Positions 1-12,942 of a stretch of DNA of 64,000 bases are shown here, one piece after another. This DNA comes from Hetaerina americana (Eukaryota; Arthropoda; Insecta; Odonata; Calopterygidae). The translations under genes were made by a program, and so were the position numbers. The stretch covers positions 744,001-808,000 of the forward strand of contig JAKTNV010000078.1 in assembly GCA_022747635.1 (NCBI GenBank), read 5' to 3'. Each line of letters begins with the position of its first letter. Positions within the stretch are counted from its first letter, which is position 1. The notes beneath the pieces were generated by a model. It ran no database searches. It saw only the letters and a program-made list of their open reading frames with translations, and was not told the DNA's origin.

Positions 1-340
1 CTCTTTGTATTGCGGGATGGGAGGCGACGGGGTGAAGGGGTGGATTGGGAGAAGGATGAGGAGAGGGGAGAGAGAAGGTATGGGGTAGCGGTGGGGATAA
101 GGTGCTTTGCAGAAGGAGCAGGAGGCGAGGAGATAGAAGGGAGAGGGATGTGGCCATTTGTAATTAAGGCTGCCGGGAAGGGTACGGGACGAGTGTGTGG
201 GAGTGAAAGCGTACCGAGGGACGGGAAGAAGGGATGAACGTGAGTGAGCGAGGGAGTAGATACGGGTCTCTGGATAAGCATTGCCTCGGAGGGAAAGAGG
301 TGTAATGGAGCACCTCCGGGAAAGTGAAGAGGATGCGTGG
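1..340. other. Purine-rich, G+C-rich patch, no recognised gene
   Basis: The + strand is strongly G/A-biased and clearly richer in G+C than the following 3 kb. A 75-codon open frame runs through positions 10-237, but its composition (runs of Arg, Gly, Glu, Lys) is what a GGA/GAA-rich strand gives in any frame, and I recognise no domain. Similar patches recur through the window (for example near 41.5, 46.1 and 51.8 kb). It could be regulatory sequence, an old repeat or a local mutational bias; the sequence alone does not decide. Confidence 0.4.
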
Positions 341-3300
341 GTGAGTAGCCGGTCATTTACTCTTTTTAAGCGAAACTAAGGCAATTTTGGTATAGGTTTG
401 TGTGCTTAAAATATATAATCTATTTCTAAACTATTGGCTAAAGTGTATTTTATTTTTCGATTGAGGAAAGCTGTTTTGTTAAATGAAAGAAAGTCACGTA
501 TTCTGACCTTAAAAAAGACGCGCGTGAACCTTGAAAAAATCCCTTACTTTGGACATGAAACCCATGTTAATTTCATCATGCCTATGAAACACTGATCACT
601 GCGATGGCCACAAGAAGCAAAATAAATGAATACTCAAGACCATCAGCTCCAACAACAGCTCAAGTAACGGTATCTGCGTTATTTTTTGTTGTCTATTCCA
701 GTAATGATTTCAATCAAAACAGCTTAAAAGTAGGGATTTTGAAGTTAACTCCTTTTTTCCTGTAAGCAAAACTTTTCAACCGGCAATGGTATTAAGTTAA
801 GAAAGTAAATAACAGTACGTTCCATACTTCACGGGTAGATATTCATACGCTTGGTTTCTATTGAGAAGCCATCGTTTTGAAGCGTGCATAAGCTATAAAT
901 ATTTTCTGCGTCTTAAACTTTTGAGGGGCGTAGTTTTTTATAAATCAATTACATCAGTATCATGTTTGTCGAAAAAATTCCTTCCGGATGGCAATGAGAT
1001 CCAATGAAGACATATTTCCCCATTAGCCAACAAATCATTAAGGGAGACGAATCTCTTCTGCACGCCACTTGGGCGACTAGCAAGGTAAATATCTTCGCAT
1101 TGTTCCAATTCAATGATTCTTCTGCATTATCTTCACTCTTTTGGCTGGCCCGTTGGAGTGGAACGAGAAATAATAATGGCATGACATTATCATCACCATT
1201 GCCACAATCCTAAAGAAGAGCTTAGTAGCGCATTTCTACCAAGCGACCACTTTGAAGGATACGGCTCATTAGAAGCGTTAACCATAATGGCGGTAGTGTG
1301 CAAAGAATAGGCGCTGTTGTTATGGAATTCTAAAACTAAAATTAGCCGCCCGGTAAGTGATTACCAAGGTATTTAGGTTCAATCATCTTCTCTTTGAAAG
1401 CATTTTTTAATTTTCCTGAGAGATTCTAAAGGGTATAGTATTCTCTGGGTATTCCAATAGAAAAAGAGTGCATGTATAACCCTGCATGCGGCCACTGTGG
1501 CTTTTTCCATTAGCTCATCACCCATTAAGGGATCTTTATGATTTGGTAATGAGAATTATGAGGAGTAAAGTCTTATTTTATTTTCAAAAATGAATGACGC
1601 CATTGCTTTCGAATTCTGGTGTCTGCTCTCTCCAATTGCTGTGATCGCAAATGATGCGTAGATATAAAGATTCCTCAAATATCTTTACTCTAAGGTGTAT
1701 TTCCATTAATTCCTAATTAAGATGCACTTTGATAGAGTAATTATTACCTTGGTGTGATCATTAAACTACTGCTATTTCTCTTTAATTTCTACATACAATC
1801 TTTGTTTCTCCATCGTATGTCATCCTAAGTTTTCTAACAGTTTCGTAACACTTTATGCTTTCTCTTGATAACTATTTGGGAAAAAAGCGACACTCTCTCA
1901 TATATTGACTAGTTCCGAATGAAATACTCTCTCTCTCGTGGTCCCAGACGCTAGAGATGCATTCAAGATAAGGCCTGGATAACGTTCCATTTGAATTTTT
2001 CCTCACGTTTCACGTGATGTTGTTGCTTCTTGCTTGTATCTCCGAAATTAACTGCAAGTTTCTTCCCAAATATAGGGAAACTAGACTCCCATGAATTTCA
2101 ATTGGTCGGCCACGTTTTATTTAGGTGCCACTGATATAAAATTTCTTTTATTCGAGAGTATTACTCTTCATAATTTAAGCCATTTTTGATGGAAATTTTA
2201 TCAACTCATACCGCATATTTATTATAATTTTATATTGAATTTCGTCGGCAAAGCTGAAAGAGAGTAACCTAGCAGCCTGGCCGGGAAACCCGGAGGCAAA
2301 TATAAACCTTCTCCGTTAATAATTCCTTTCTGTTTGTGATCAAAGACGATATTGCATTCACAAAATACTTTTTAATCGTAATTTCCATTATGCTTCCGAT
2401 TGTGAATTATTTTTGTATTTTTACTCCTTAAATATAGTTTAAAAGTTTTTAAAACTCCGCGTGTACTCGGGTAGATAATGCCTTTACTTTTAGGACGTCA
2501 ATAATAAATGAAATCTCGGTGTTACGCTTTTAAAAACCGTGATAGTATTTGTAACTAAACTTCACCATCGTGAATAGAGCGGTCGAATATGATGTTAATT
2601 TCAATAATATAATTATAAACTATACAACAATGCACGAGACAGACGCTAATAATATCGAGCTCTCACGTCTGAATCTTGTCTATTGCAGCTGTGATGCTTG
2701 GGATACATGAGGTATTTTGTAGCCTCGAGGCACTTAACTTTCTGAGTATTATTTATGGATGTGTTCTAGAAACGTTACAGTGCCTGATTAACTCTTTTAG
2801 TCCTAATTCTGGTATTTCATTCGGCTGAGGAGATATTTTAGGTTTCATAATCTTTAGTAGTTTAATCAACACGTGTTAACACTAATGCATCATTAATGGA
2901 AGACCCTTTGTGGATTTCCCTCATTTTCGGTTAATAGCTATCATAATAACTGTTTAAATTGCTATCTATTCCCCCCCCTCTGTTTATGGCCATATTCTTA
3001 TTCTTTGGTCTGAAGTAAAACTGGAAAAGATCTGCCTTATAATCCTCGTAACTAGCTAGCTTACAACGGAAATGCCTGGGGCTTGTCATTCATGAAGTCT
3101 CTGGTTATTTTCTTATAGATTTTAGCAAAGGGGAACCAAAATGTCTTTTCTGTCCGTGAGCTTTGGATGGAGGTTTATTATGTTACCTGAAGCATTAGAA
3201 TTTCGGTGTTAGTTTTAACTTTTGAACCGAAACTGGAATTTCATTTGCCTCCCCAGCGCCATTTATACCGGGCTGTCTAACATACGCGGTTCGCCACTAA

Positions 3301-3529
3301 GTTTGCCTGGGGATGAAATAAGCTTCACGGACCAGCATTTCTAAGAATACTAGCGTATTGTTTGCGCACATGGGTGCTCTGGTTGAATTCCTAATCACTC
3401 GATTTTTTATACAACCCTGTCTTTAAAATTCCGTTATATCTTATACATGACGTTTTTTGCTTAGTTTCATCATATTTCTTTAATGTTAGTTCGGAAAAAA
3501 TTTACATATTTTTGACCTAATGGACTGAA
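341..3529. other. A+T-rich stretch without recognisable genes
   Basis: Stops are dense in all frames. The two short frames near 949-1213 lie on opposite strands of the same bases and show no family motif. A short hairpin (GCCGGG/CCCGGA-type arms) sits near 2280. Otherwise I see nothing: no microsatellite longer than a few units and no protein relic I can read. Confidence 0.6.
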
Positions 3530-5260
3530 AATTTTGCAGAGATTTTATTTCATAGTAGTAGACGAAGGGAGAGATGGTGGTGATGCAGGGGACTACGGTT
3601 TAGTAACAAGAAATGGCCGCGGGGAGAAAGTAATAGAGTTCTGCACGAGACAAGGTGTAGAAAAAAACACTTTTTTTAAACGTTACAATAGATTTGCATA
3701 CATGAAAATTAAGTGAGGATTTGAAGAGGCATCATTTAGACTATATTATAGTTTAACGTAGATTTATGAGCTGCCTGATTAATTTACGTAGTTTCACCGG
3801 AATGGATGCGGATTTAGACCATCATTTAGTAATATTGAAGTGTGGGATCAGATTCAAGAGGATAAAACAGGGAATGCACAGGTTTTTTCCGGGACATAAA
3901 GAAAGGAGTAACTGCAAGCTGTAGAGAAAATTATGAGTGAGGACAGAAAGATGGATGTATTAGAAGAAAAATGGTAACATTTAAAAAAAGATATACGGAA
4001 AGCTGCAAATGAAACAATTGGAACAGTAGAACAAGGAAAAGGAAATTATGGAGCATAGATAAGATGATTATGAAGATAGACGTTATAAGGAAATTGAAGC
4101 ATTTTAAGTCAAGCACAGAGTTAGGTTGAAGACAGAGAGTTGACTAATAACCTGAGGTGTGAAACAAATGGAGCGAAAGCGGTTGGAGCATGGTGGAAGA
4201 CGTTGTGCGAGGATGTGGAAATTTTAAAAAGGATAGATGAAATTTGTCTTCTGTGTAGTAATTTGACGGCAATAGTCACGGTTAAATTTTTTCGTAGATT
4301 TTGAGGATGTTGGAGAGGAATCAATTAGGCGGACTCCATCAATGTTTTGCTGAAAATAAGGGTAGATTGAAGGAATAGGTGACCTTTTCTTAACCTCCTG
4401 CACAGATTTCTCAGGTGTGAGTGGTGAATAAAGTATCGGGATGGCATTGTTACGAAGAGGAAGGAGGTGGACAGGTGGAGGACAGGTGTGCCTCTTATCA
4501 CCCATACTTTTCAACGTATAGGTGGAGGAAATGGTTAAAGAAACAAGGGTATTACCGGAGAAGTCAGTAGATAATTAATAAAATCAGTTAGATTTGCGGG
4601 TGATCAAGCTTTAGCGAGCCAGTCAGCCAAGGGGTTTCAAGAATTTATAAGCGCATTGGAAATCCAGTGGGATTGGTATAAGATGACGGTCCATGTCAAT
4701 AAGACAACGTTAATGAATGTTATTTTTGAGAAAGGAGAAGGCCAAATTAAATATTAAAATGTGGAGTTCATAAAACAGAGCAGGTGGAACAATTTACTTA
4801 TTTCAAAAGAGTTAGACTTTGTCTGTTAGTCAACAGGGACGTTGAGTAAGGGTGCTAACAAAAGCCTTTTTTGACATGCGACGTGGTTTTGTTTGGCACT
4901 GAAACAATGTAGTTGTAGGTAGATGATAAGCGTACAGTGGAGGCTTATGAAGTGTGAATGAGGAGACGGTTGGAAAGGTGAAATGGACAACAAGAAAAAC
5001 ATACGAGGAAGTGTTAAGCATGGTGGGGAAGGGAGGGGATTTTTTAGAGGAATCCAAACGAGAAAGGGAAGATTGATACAGAGCGTTTTGATTCGCGATG
5101 GGATGTCGAAGGCTCTGTTAAAGAGGAGAACGTTGGGAAAACGGAGAAGGGGTAAGAAAGGCTTGTTAAACGGAATGAATCGAGGAAGATCTTAGGTTAC
5201 GTTATGTTAGGAGAGGGAAAGAACTGTATCGTTGTTATCTATCTAAAGTGAGTAGAATAC
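3530..5260 (+). pseudogene. Decayed RTE-like non-LTR retrotransposon, copy 1
   Basis: Reading across frameshifts on the + strand, 3534-3716 matches the endonuclease part seen at 31.1-31.4 kb on the other strand (VDEGRDGGDAGD, then NGRGEKVIEFCTRQGV). From about 3880 the linker is recognisable (QAVEKIM-like). The palm is near 4590-4740 with VRFAGDQALASQSAKGFQ, where the usual [FY]ADD box reads FAGD, so one catalytic aspartate is lost. At 4775-4800 the frame reads EQVEQFTYF, and 5040-5190 carries the basic C-terminal segment (LIRDGMSKALLKRRTLGKRRRGK). RTE elements encode an apurinic-type endonuclease plus reverse transcriptase that copies its own RNA at a nicked target. Frameshifts and stops make this copy dead. 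The 5' part of the endonuclease is missing, as usual for 5'-truncated LINE insertions. Assignment to RTE rests on resemblance of the C-terminus to RTE proteins of the BovB type. Confidence 0.75.
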
Positions 5261-8200
5261 CGAAAATAATATTACAAGAAGATATAATAATTATACATAT
5301 CTATGGACAAATAAAGATGTCTTGAATCATGAAAATATTGTTTTTGAGTTACGCTGCTCTCGAAAATAATATCACACACACAGGCTTACGGGCACTAAGG
5401 CTAACATCTGTGGAAATTTTTTAAAAGATTTCTGTAAACATAACAATATGAAAAGTAGATTCGAATTCAGCATTTTACGAATTATTTTAAGGAAAATTAT
5501 AATTTCTCCTTAACCTCATTTTTGGAAACTATGAAAAGGCAGAATACGAGTGCGTCATTTTTGCATGTCTGTAAATTTAAAAAACCTTAACTCGGTGTCT
5601 ATAGCCTCGGTGACATGGAGTTAATTCTCATTAAATACGGTTTTCTTACTACATATAGTCTTACAATACATCAAAATAGCGTATCAGAACGTTAATATTT
5701 GATTAACTGTGATGGAAGTCATTGCAACTGAGAGGAAAAATAATTAGGCGAGTTGTTTGAACGCTGTTATGCTTTATTATGTCGCTTACGCAAATTTGAT
5801 GTGACAGCCATGAGTTTTAACTGCGTTTCGCTGTGCTGAATATAGTTTCATCTCGTCCATGAATGCGTTGAGGTAATAGATATAGTCATTCAGTCAGTGA
5901 GCGATAAAATATGAAAATTCCTAGTAAGTAATCCGATTTTGGGAATTACGCTGCAATGATACCAGTAATTGACTAATGAATCGAGAGCGAGGCTAAGAGG
6001 CATCATGATTTCAGTTTTCAGTAAGTTAGACTCTGTAGAAAACTCGCTTAAGGAAACACATTGGTATACACGTAATTTTGTGAATGTGTAGCCCAAAACC
6101 GAATGGTGATTGGAAACAATATTATTTATTCCTTGATACAGTGATAAATAGAATTTATTAGACGCTATGAATTGGAATATGTTACAGAAGCCTATTTTAT
6201 GTATTGAGAGGCATGGCTGTAAAGGAATAAATTGAAACAATATTTTTTTCTACACTGGACACCATTAGGAAGATAAATCTTGTCATAGATAATTGACAGT
6301 CACTTTGGATATTTGTGTTTCCAATTTCCGTCCATGCTGAATGACATTTTATGGTAAGTTTTAAATAACTCTTGAATTTGATTAAAATATGATTTTAATT
6401 AATAAGCGTGGTGTTAAGAGCCTGATGTCTCTTTTAGGAAGGCATTAATCTTTAACTCTAAAAAAACTATGATATGTGACGAAATCATAATAGGAAGTTA
6501 TATTAAGAGAGGCAAATGTCCTCGCATTGTAAGAAGAGGCAGGAGAATAAGAAACTGGCAATGGATACCATAAACAGAAACGGCTCTGCATTTTGGTAGT
6601 TTCAAAAAATATTAAGTGAATGAAGTGCGTTAGCGCGAGTTAAACTGCTGCCATAAAATTAATTGTACTAAAAGCTTCTGAACGATAAAAAAAGTTCACC
6701 AATGGCACTTAATATGAACGAGGTGGAAAGATTGGGCAATAATTTCGCGCTGACAATTGTCAATGTAGCTCTATGGAAGGGGATAGAGTGAAAAGCGAAT
6801 TGATTGTGCACGATGGGAGCCAAAGAAGAGTGTGATTCCTTTTTATTTCATTTTTACATTTGAAAAAACATTTAGAGACTCAGATTACAGGATGAATGGA
6901 TGTGTGTCGAGGAAATGTTAGAACTAAAACATTCTTCCATTGAAGAAAAGTAAATTGTTTTCCTCGATCGCAGGAAAAAAGCAATTAAAAGTGAAATTTT
7001 CTGAAAAAAATTTCATTGATAATGTTCACCTGCTTCTTAATTAACGGAAAAAATTATATATCACACTGAGTGTGAGAGCAGGAAACGTTTTTGACAGTTT
7101 GGAATGACTCAGAACTTGGAAGGACATAATTTTCTCCTGATAGAATTTCAATTAAAAATGAAGGACTTATATGGATCAGATAATTTAATTGAATTATACT
7201 AGACGGTAAATTATATTAAATGCTACATAAAGGTAAATATTAACTACATGTTCAATGGATATGCACCCCAAAATATCGTAAAACAAGGGAAAACAATTAA
7301 GAGTTCGAGTTAAATAAAAATCAAGGATTGAGAGCCAATCATTTTCCACTTTGACCAGTGATTGCTTTCCATCGATGAAAATCATTAATGATTTGAGTTT
7401 AAATTACCTAACTGCTAGCCAAAAAGGTCATCAAATGGGTATGACATTGTTTGCAATAATGAATAAAATAAGACGTTATTGGTCAAATGATTTATGATTT
7501 TGATTGGACTGATTATATATTGGCAGTGAACTTGAAGGAATAGGGCCTCATGCTTTTGTTTGACTATGAACTAACCAGGAGTCTAGAGGTTAACGAACTG
7601 CAAAGAGGAGATGAAATATAGGAGGGTCAATTGAAAGAACGATAGGGTCATTGCCTTCCCTGCGGCTGATGCCATCGCACCAGTCGAAGGCACATAAGGT
7701 GCACTTCATAAAAAATATCCACCCAAGTCTCGTCCTCATATTTAACTCAACCCATTTCCCGATTTTTCTTCCTCTAAATCCATGAGTTTGTCTGTAAGGA
7801 GCATCGACAGACAAATCGCCAAACAAATCTCTGAAAAGAAACCCCAGGACGTACGATGTAGTTCAATTCTGTTTATACCCCTGGGAACCATTATTAGTAA
7901 TCACCTATTCGATGTTCCCATGCGTTAGTCTTTAACGGTTCTTATCTTGATCATCAAAAATATTAAAGAATCGTAAATCTACATGTAGTGATTTTAATCA
8001 TACAGTCATTGATACCATTAAAAATATTGGTACACGGGATGGCCATTCGCATTTCGTACAACAGAGGTGATAAAATTGAAAGGATTCTATTGCCGCAGGA
8101 TAAAATGCTTCGCGGTATATTTTGGTAGAGATTTTTACCAGTAAAAAGAATAAAATTAACTGATGAGAATAATGCTGAAAGTTCCCATATTTCCACTATT

Positions 8201-9430
8201 TTGACCACTGCATCGGATATTTTGTACGTGCCAAGGAGAATATTACCCACCGCTAGCCATAAAAAGCTATCGGGTCAATCTTAAACAGCGAAACATTTGC
8301 TGAAATAAAACATTGTCTTCACACACTTACTGCCTTTCTTTGCAACATAGAGCTATTATTTATGCATGCTAAACATTTATGAAATATTTTAATGTCTCCC
8401 AATTTTTATAATGTCCTAAAACCACCTCTTTAGCGGGTCCATTGGTGTAAAATTGTAAGGCATACATTTAGCAGAAATTGATCTGCTCTCCGAATTCATT
8501 TTAAGAAAGGAATTCTGCAAACTCTCCATTGCTAAGTATTATTCAATAAAGTATGCTTTCTTTGAAAAATACTGCAATAAAAGGGCGTATCAAGATGTAA
8601 TATTTTATGAACCTCTTGAGGATTTCGTTCGAGCACATGTGACTAGCAATTATAATTGTATTAAGGTGCATAACTAGCTCAGATTATTGTATATCTAGCG
8701 GTAGTAGATTGCGTAAAATAGAAATTTTACGGAAAATAATCTTATTCCCTATCAACTAGAATTACTGGATTAACGGGAATTTTTTTATTTGATTCAAAAT
8801 CACGATGGGAACGACAAGATAACAATGTTATTGAATTGGAATAGAGTATATTACTTAATTATTTCTCGAATTGATATTATAACTGGAGTGCTCGAGAAAT
8901 ACGTATTTGGTAAATATTAAATGGTTACTATTTTTAATAAAGTAAACTTTCATTAATTAAGAGGATAATATTTTATGCCAGTTTATAGGTCATAACTTTT
9001 TAGAGAACTCTTTAAAAGTGTACTCTTTCAAAATTCGCTCGAATCTAAAAAGGAACTAGTTTTTTTAATTGCAATTTTAGTAAGTGTACTTCAAAATGAA
9101 ATATTAATGGATGCTTCCTTTTCAAGGAATAACGCTTTTATTTAAGACGGAATGTTGTAAAAAAATCCCAGTACCTCAAAAAATACCTCTCCATATACTT
9201 TCTGATTTAGAATTACTTCAGAAGTGGCCACAATACTAGAGTTAGTCCACTTTAATCGGACTCGATAAATCTTGCTGATCATAAAAATCAATGTCATTCC
9301 ATAACTAATCTCGGGTGGTTAACTTCGCTAAGCAAGCTTAATTTTGGATTCCCCTTAAATGTCGCGGGAATGAAGTAAATGATCTTCGAGCCATCCCCCA
9401 TCTTTTCATCCTAGCCGACAGGTGGAGATA
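5261..9430. other. A+T-rich stretch, nothing recognised
   Basis: Frames of 63-116 codons occur (longest 5890-6240, - strand). None shows a domain, signal peptide or splice context I can defend, and their number is about what chance gives in sequence of this length and composition. A 78-codon frame at 7590-7826 (- strand) has rather even codon use but I do not recognise it. Confidence 0.55.
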
Positions 9431-9930
9431 TTATTTTTATCATCCCTCAAGCCGCTTCTGGAAAAAAATAAGAAAAACTGGGAGTTGGTGAAGTGGCACT
9501 GATTTCCACAGGAAAGGAAAAAAAAACTGAGCTCGCCCGGGCGAGACGCGAAACGGGGCGGGATTAGATTGGTTTTGTGTGGGACAAGCAACGCTGGCGG
9601 GAAGGGTAGGGGCGATTTGGAGGGAGAGGAATAATGCCCCAAGGAAGCGAGTGTGGGCAGCAGATCCCCACGTGTGGAAACGTTCTAGATGGGGAAAGCG
9701 AGGAAGGTTTTTGCTCACCTCGCAAAACTCCTCTTTTTCCTCCGCTATCATTCCCGCTCTGGGGGGATGGGAGAGGTTCGTTAAGTGCATGCCCAGGATC
9801 GAACATATTTCTAAGTTTTGTGTCACTTTCTATCTCCTTACGTCGAGTACGTTTACCAATACCCCACATATCCCCCGTATCTAGAGACATTAAAATGATT
9901 GGGATCTCCGCCACACGTGAAAAATCACTT
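9431..9930. other. G+C-rich patch with overlapping open frames on both strands
   Basis: Open frames of 78-128 codons overlap in both orientations (for example 9440-9826 and 9564-9914 on -, 9579-9884 on +), the usual effect of locally raised G+C. On the - strand a donor-like GAG|GTGAGC lies at about 9718, inside the frame that starts at 9914, so a first exon cannot be excluded. No domain is recognisable and no frame stands out by codon use. Confidence 0.35.
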
Positions 9931-10732
9931 TTCTAATTGATCATGCGTTGCGTCTATTCTGAGGCCATATTTGAGGAACCCATGGCTGCACTATGTTCTA
10001 TATAATATTAATAGGAAATAACTTGCAACGCATCCATAAATCAGCTGTTTACTGATTGACAGAACTTTAATTTTTGTTCGTGAGTAAAGCTGAGTTCTAA
10101 TTTTACGATTTCCAGCCATTTTCCTTCTTCATTGTCTCTACTTTTTGCAATGTTTTCAAGATTTTCTTTAGGTCTTATGATACATTTATAAAATTACAAG
10201 AGGGTAGATGCTCGGGCTAACTTTTGACGCAAATTCTTTGCAAAAATAAATGTTGTTTATATGGAAACGCGTAGCATAGATTTACCTTATTATAATTTTT
10301 GCAACAATAATTAATGAAATGGTATCTAAGAGCTAAAACTTTTTGCTATTTTATTATTACCATAATATATTACATTGTGTTATACATAATAGCATAAAGA
10401 AAATTTGAAGGCATTATGAGTTTATTGTGGAGTGTAAGGGAAGACTGGAGCGTCCTGTCGGCAAGTCATCAAATCAAGAAGAATCAAACAAGTATGGTTG
10501 GCTAACCGAGATACGGAATGGGTCGAGATAGTCCGATAAGGTCCGATGAGTGGATTTTATCGTTCACCATCTAAACTGCCTTCATAACTAAGTTATATAG
10601 CAAAGAAGAGGAAGAGAGATATTGTGAGAAGGGGATGTTAGTAGTATGATTGGAGAATGGGAAGCTAATAAAACCATTTATGTTAGGAGTTATAGCTTCA
10701 GTTGACCAATCTGTAAAAGAATTGTATCCACG

Positions 10733-10760
10733 GTTTTTGGAATCACATGATTCCAAAAAC
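10733..10760. repeat. Near-perfect 28-bp palindrome
   Basis: Two 13-base arms, GTTTTTGGAATCA and its exact reverse complement, are separated by only two bases (CA). It lies between ordinary A+T-rich DNA and the RTE fragment downstream. It could be a cruciform-forming site, the joined ends of an excised inverted-repeat element, or chance; I see no flanking duplication. Confidence 0.7.
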
Positions 10761-10779
10761 TATTCAGAAGTTTGGCATG

Positions 10780-11300
10780 AAGAGATAGAAAAACCGCATT
10801 GAGGTTCTCAAAAGACCGAAAACCGAAGTAAAACATTTAATTTTCGGGACATAAATTAGAACAGGTAGAGAAATTCACTTACTTGGGCATTTTTAAAGAC
10901 GAGAGAGGTTAGCACTAGACTATGTTAGTGAAGGTAAAATGAAAAGATTTGCAAGAACCAAATATACTTTTACATAAGGGGGAACCAATGAGAGGGATGG
11001 ATAAAGAAGATATATTAAAAAATATTTTGAGCTCTTATTTGAAGAATGATGAAGGAAATAAAATAAATGCTGAGGAAAAGTAACAAAGAAGGGTTTTGTA
11101 GGATGGGGAACAAGAGAAAGTTTTTAGAAAAAATTCAAGTAATGCAGGAAAAAAAGAGGACAAATATTGAGGTGCCATGGAATTTTGAAAATTACGATGG
11201 AAGGAAGAATATTTAGCTGCCTGGAAGGAGGGAAAAATGGAAAGCTTAGCTCTTGGTAAGAAAGGTGCTTAGGATTCATATATGTAAGTAAGAACATCAT
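10780..11300 (+). pseudogene. 3' fragment of an RTE-like retrotransposon, copy 2
   Basis: At about 10857 the + strand reads LEQVEKFTYLG, the same segment found in copy 1 (EQVEQFTYF) and in the minus-strand copy near 37.3 kb (LEQVEQFTCLG). Downstream, with frameshifts, come pieces of the RTE C-terminal region (a WGTRESF segment near 11105, then QILRCHGILKITMEGRIF near 11150-11215). There is no intact frame and the RT palm is absent, so this is a 5'-truncated and decayed insertion. The end is not sharply defined. Confidence 0.6.
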
Positions 11301-11802
11301 AGGGTATTATCAGTTAAGATTCATAATCCAACCAGTATACAGAGACAATGCCTAATCGTTCAAATGAATTGCTGTCGGGGTGTTAACTGAGAAATAATCA
11401 GCACATTGCTTTTTCCGGTAGCGTTAAGGTTAAGGGTAAGCGGGTGAGAATACTGAAGAACATTCTTAACTAAGAGAAGGTAACGAATAATACGGTGCGA
11501 ACTAAGCAAATGAAAAAAGGTAATGACTGGTGAAAGATGAACAGAAAGTCATTCTAGTATAAAAATGGGCCGTAAAACTCTAAAGTGGAAGAGGTTTTTT
11601 TCTTGAAGCAGAATCAGCAATGAAAAGAAAAGCAGGAAAGGCATAATGGCTTGGACTAATAAGGTGTTTGACCAAAATATATGTTTGCTGTCAGAGAGCT
11701 GAGAGAGAGCGGTGCAAGTGGGTAAGAAAAGATTTTCGACTACGTATGGTACATAAATTCAGATGGTAGGTGCGGCTGTAGGGAGAATAGCAGTAACTGG
11801 AA
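11301..11802. other. No recognised feature
   Basis: Purine-leaning A+T-rich sequence between the RTE fragment and the SINE. No readable frame or repeat found. Confidence 0.5.
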
Positions 11803-12099
11803 ACTGTGCTCATTTTGCTACATTTGGCCGGGCTTCCCACCGAGAGGGCCCTGTCCAAATCCTGGATGCAACAAATATTTTTAGTAGCATCCCGATCCCT
11901 ACTTGAGGTGCTTTGTGGAGAGCACTCTGAGTGAGTACGACGTCTGTCGAATTGGACGGATAACTGCGGACTCCTTGGAATATTTTGACAATGCCGACGC
12001 CGAGTTTCTCTCCACCCTTCCTTTCCCAGCCATCCATAATAGTGCAAATGACCTTAGCTGTCGGTCGCCTCGCATAAAAACTACTACCACTGTGCTCAT
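11803..12099 (+). mobile_element. tRNA-derived SINE, copy 1, with 11-bp target-site duplication
   Basis: The element (11814-12088) is bounded by the direct repeat ACTGTGCTCAT at 11803-11813 and 12089-12099. The head keeps the B-box-like tail of a tRNA (GTCCAAATCC near 11850) but lacks the first 20-25 bases present in the 34.2-kb copy, so it is 5'-truncated. The body shares with the other two copies the block GCGGACTCCTTGG, the block CCGACGCCGAGTTTCTCTCC and the 3' block AATGACCTTAGCTGTCGGTC. It ends in a short ACT/CTA run instead of poly(A). SINEs are non-coding, Pol III-transcribed and mobilised by a partner LINE; the 75-118-codon frames read through this stretch are accidental. It is older than the 34.2-kb copy, because its central palindrome is eroded. 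Confidence 0.85.
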
Positions 12100-12898
12100 G
12101 CGAATGTGGAGAATAATGCTGAAAATAGTTTTAGGAATTGAGTGATTAAAATTTTTATGCAAAGTGGATTAGAGATAAATTCAATTAAAACACTGAAAAA
12201 GAGGGAATTCTTAGCTAAAACGTTTTTCAACTTGATGATCTCATGAAAATAATTGTTGGTAAGGAGTAAATGTGGATGCGAGACGAAAGTATATCGATCA
12301 AAATGATTCGAAACAGAAAAACTAGTCCTTAGAAGAGTGCATTATGGGCTCATTAATATCTTCCCTTGGAATTTATAGCCCTTATGATGGTGAAACGGGG
12401 TAGTTGGTATGCAAATTTGCTAGCTAAAATACGGTGAAGGATTGTTTTTTAAAAAAGATGTGAAATATGCGTGTGCTGTTGTTTATAGGGACGTTCAAAA
12501 TCTACTTCATCATTACCTGTAACACAAAAGTTATGAACTCTATATGGTTCCGGTACTCACAGTACTTTTTTGTTTATGGAATGTTCATGGTGAATATTAT
12601 TTCGGGTGTTTGGGCCATTTTTCCAACCAATTTTCATAGCCTGAATGACTAGCAGTGCTGAATGAATGCCAAATACCTGGGATTTCATTTTTCATTGCGC
12701 CCGCTTGTTTGGCAAAACAAATTGAATGAACCTTAATGCGGAATCTTCTCCTGTATTCAAACTTGAAATTTTCCTTAAATAAGTAAAAATGCTTCATTAA
12801 ACAAGAAAATCTAGAGGCTCTTCATCTTAAAGCCTTCACTTTTTTCTACCAATATACCGGTTTTCCAGAGTAATATTCATCTTTTCTACCCCTTTAAA
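12100..12898. other. No recognised gene
   Basis: A+T-rich with short frames only (61-66 codons at 12467-12652 and 12597-12797). A long pyrimidine-leaning stretch from about 12830 leads into the splice-like site at 12902. Confidence 0.5.
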
Positions 12899-12942
12899 CA
12901 GGTAAGGCTATTGCAAAAATTGGTTCTAGACTAATAGTGAGC
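12870..12942 (+). promoter_or_regulatory. Candidate recursive splice site (CAG|GTAAGG)
   Basis: A pyrimidine-rich tract (TTCATCTTTTCTACCCCTTT) is followed by AAACAG directly abutting GTAAGG, with the junction at 12901/12902. An acceptor fused to a donor with no exon between them is the signature of a recursive splice site (ratcheting point), known from long introns of flies and vertebrates. A second donor-like GTGAGC lies 35 nt downstream (12937), which could support exon definition. The match is good but such 12-base combinations also occur by chance, and no transcript evidence is available. If real, the host gene is on the + strand. Confidence 0.3.

Noticed and set aside
9440..9930. Five overlapping frames of 78-128 codons
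   Set aside because: Frames open on both strands at once in a G+C-raised patch; none has a domain or consistent codon bias.
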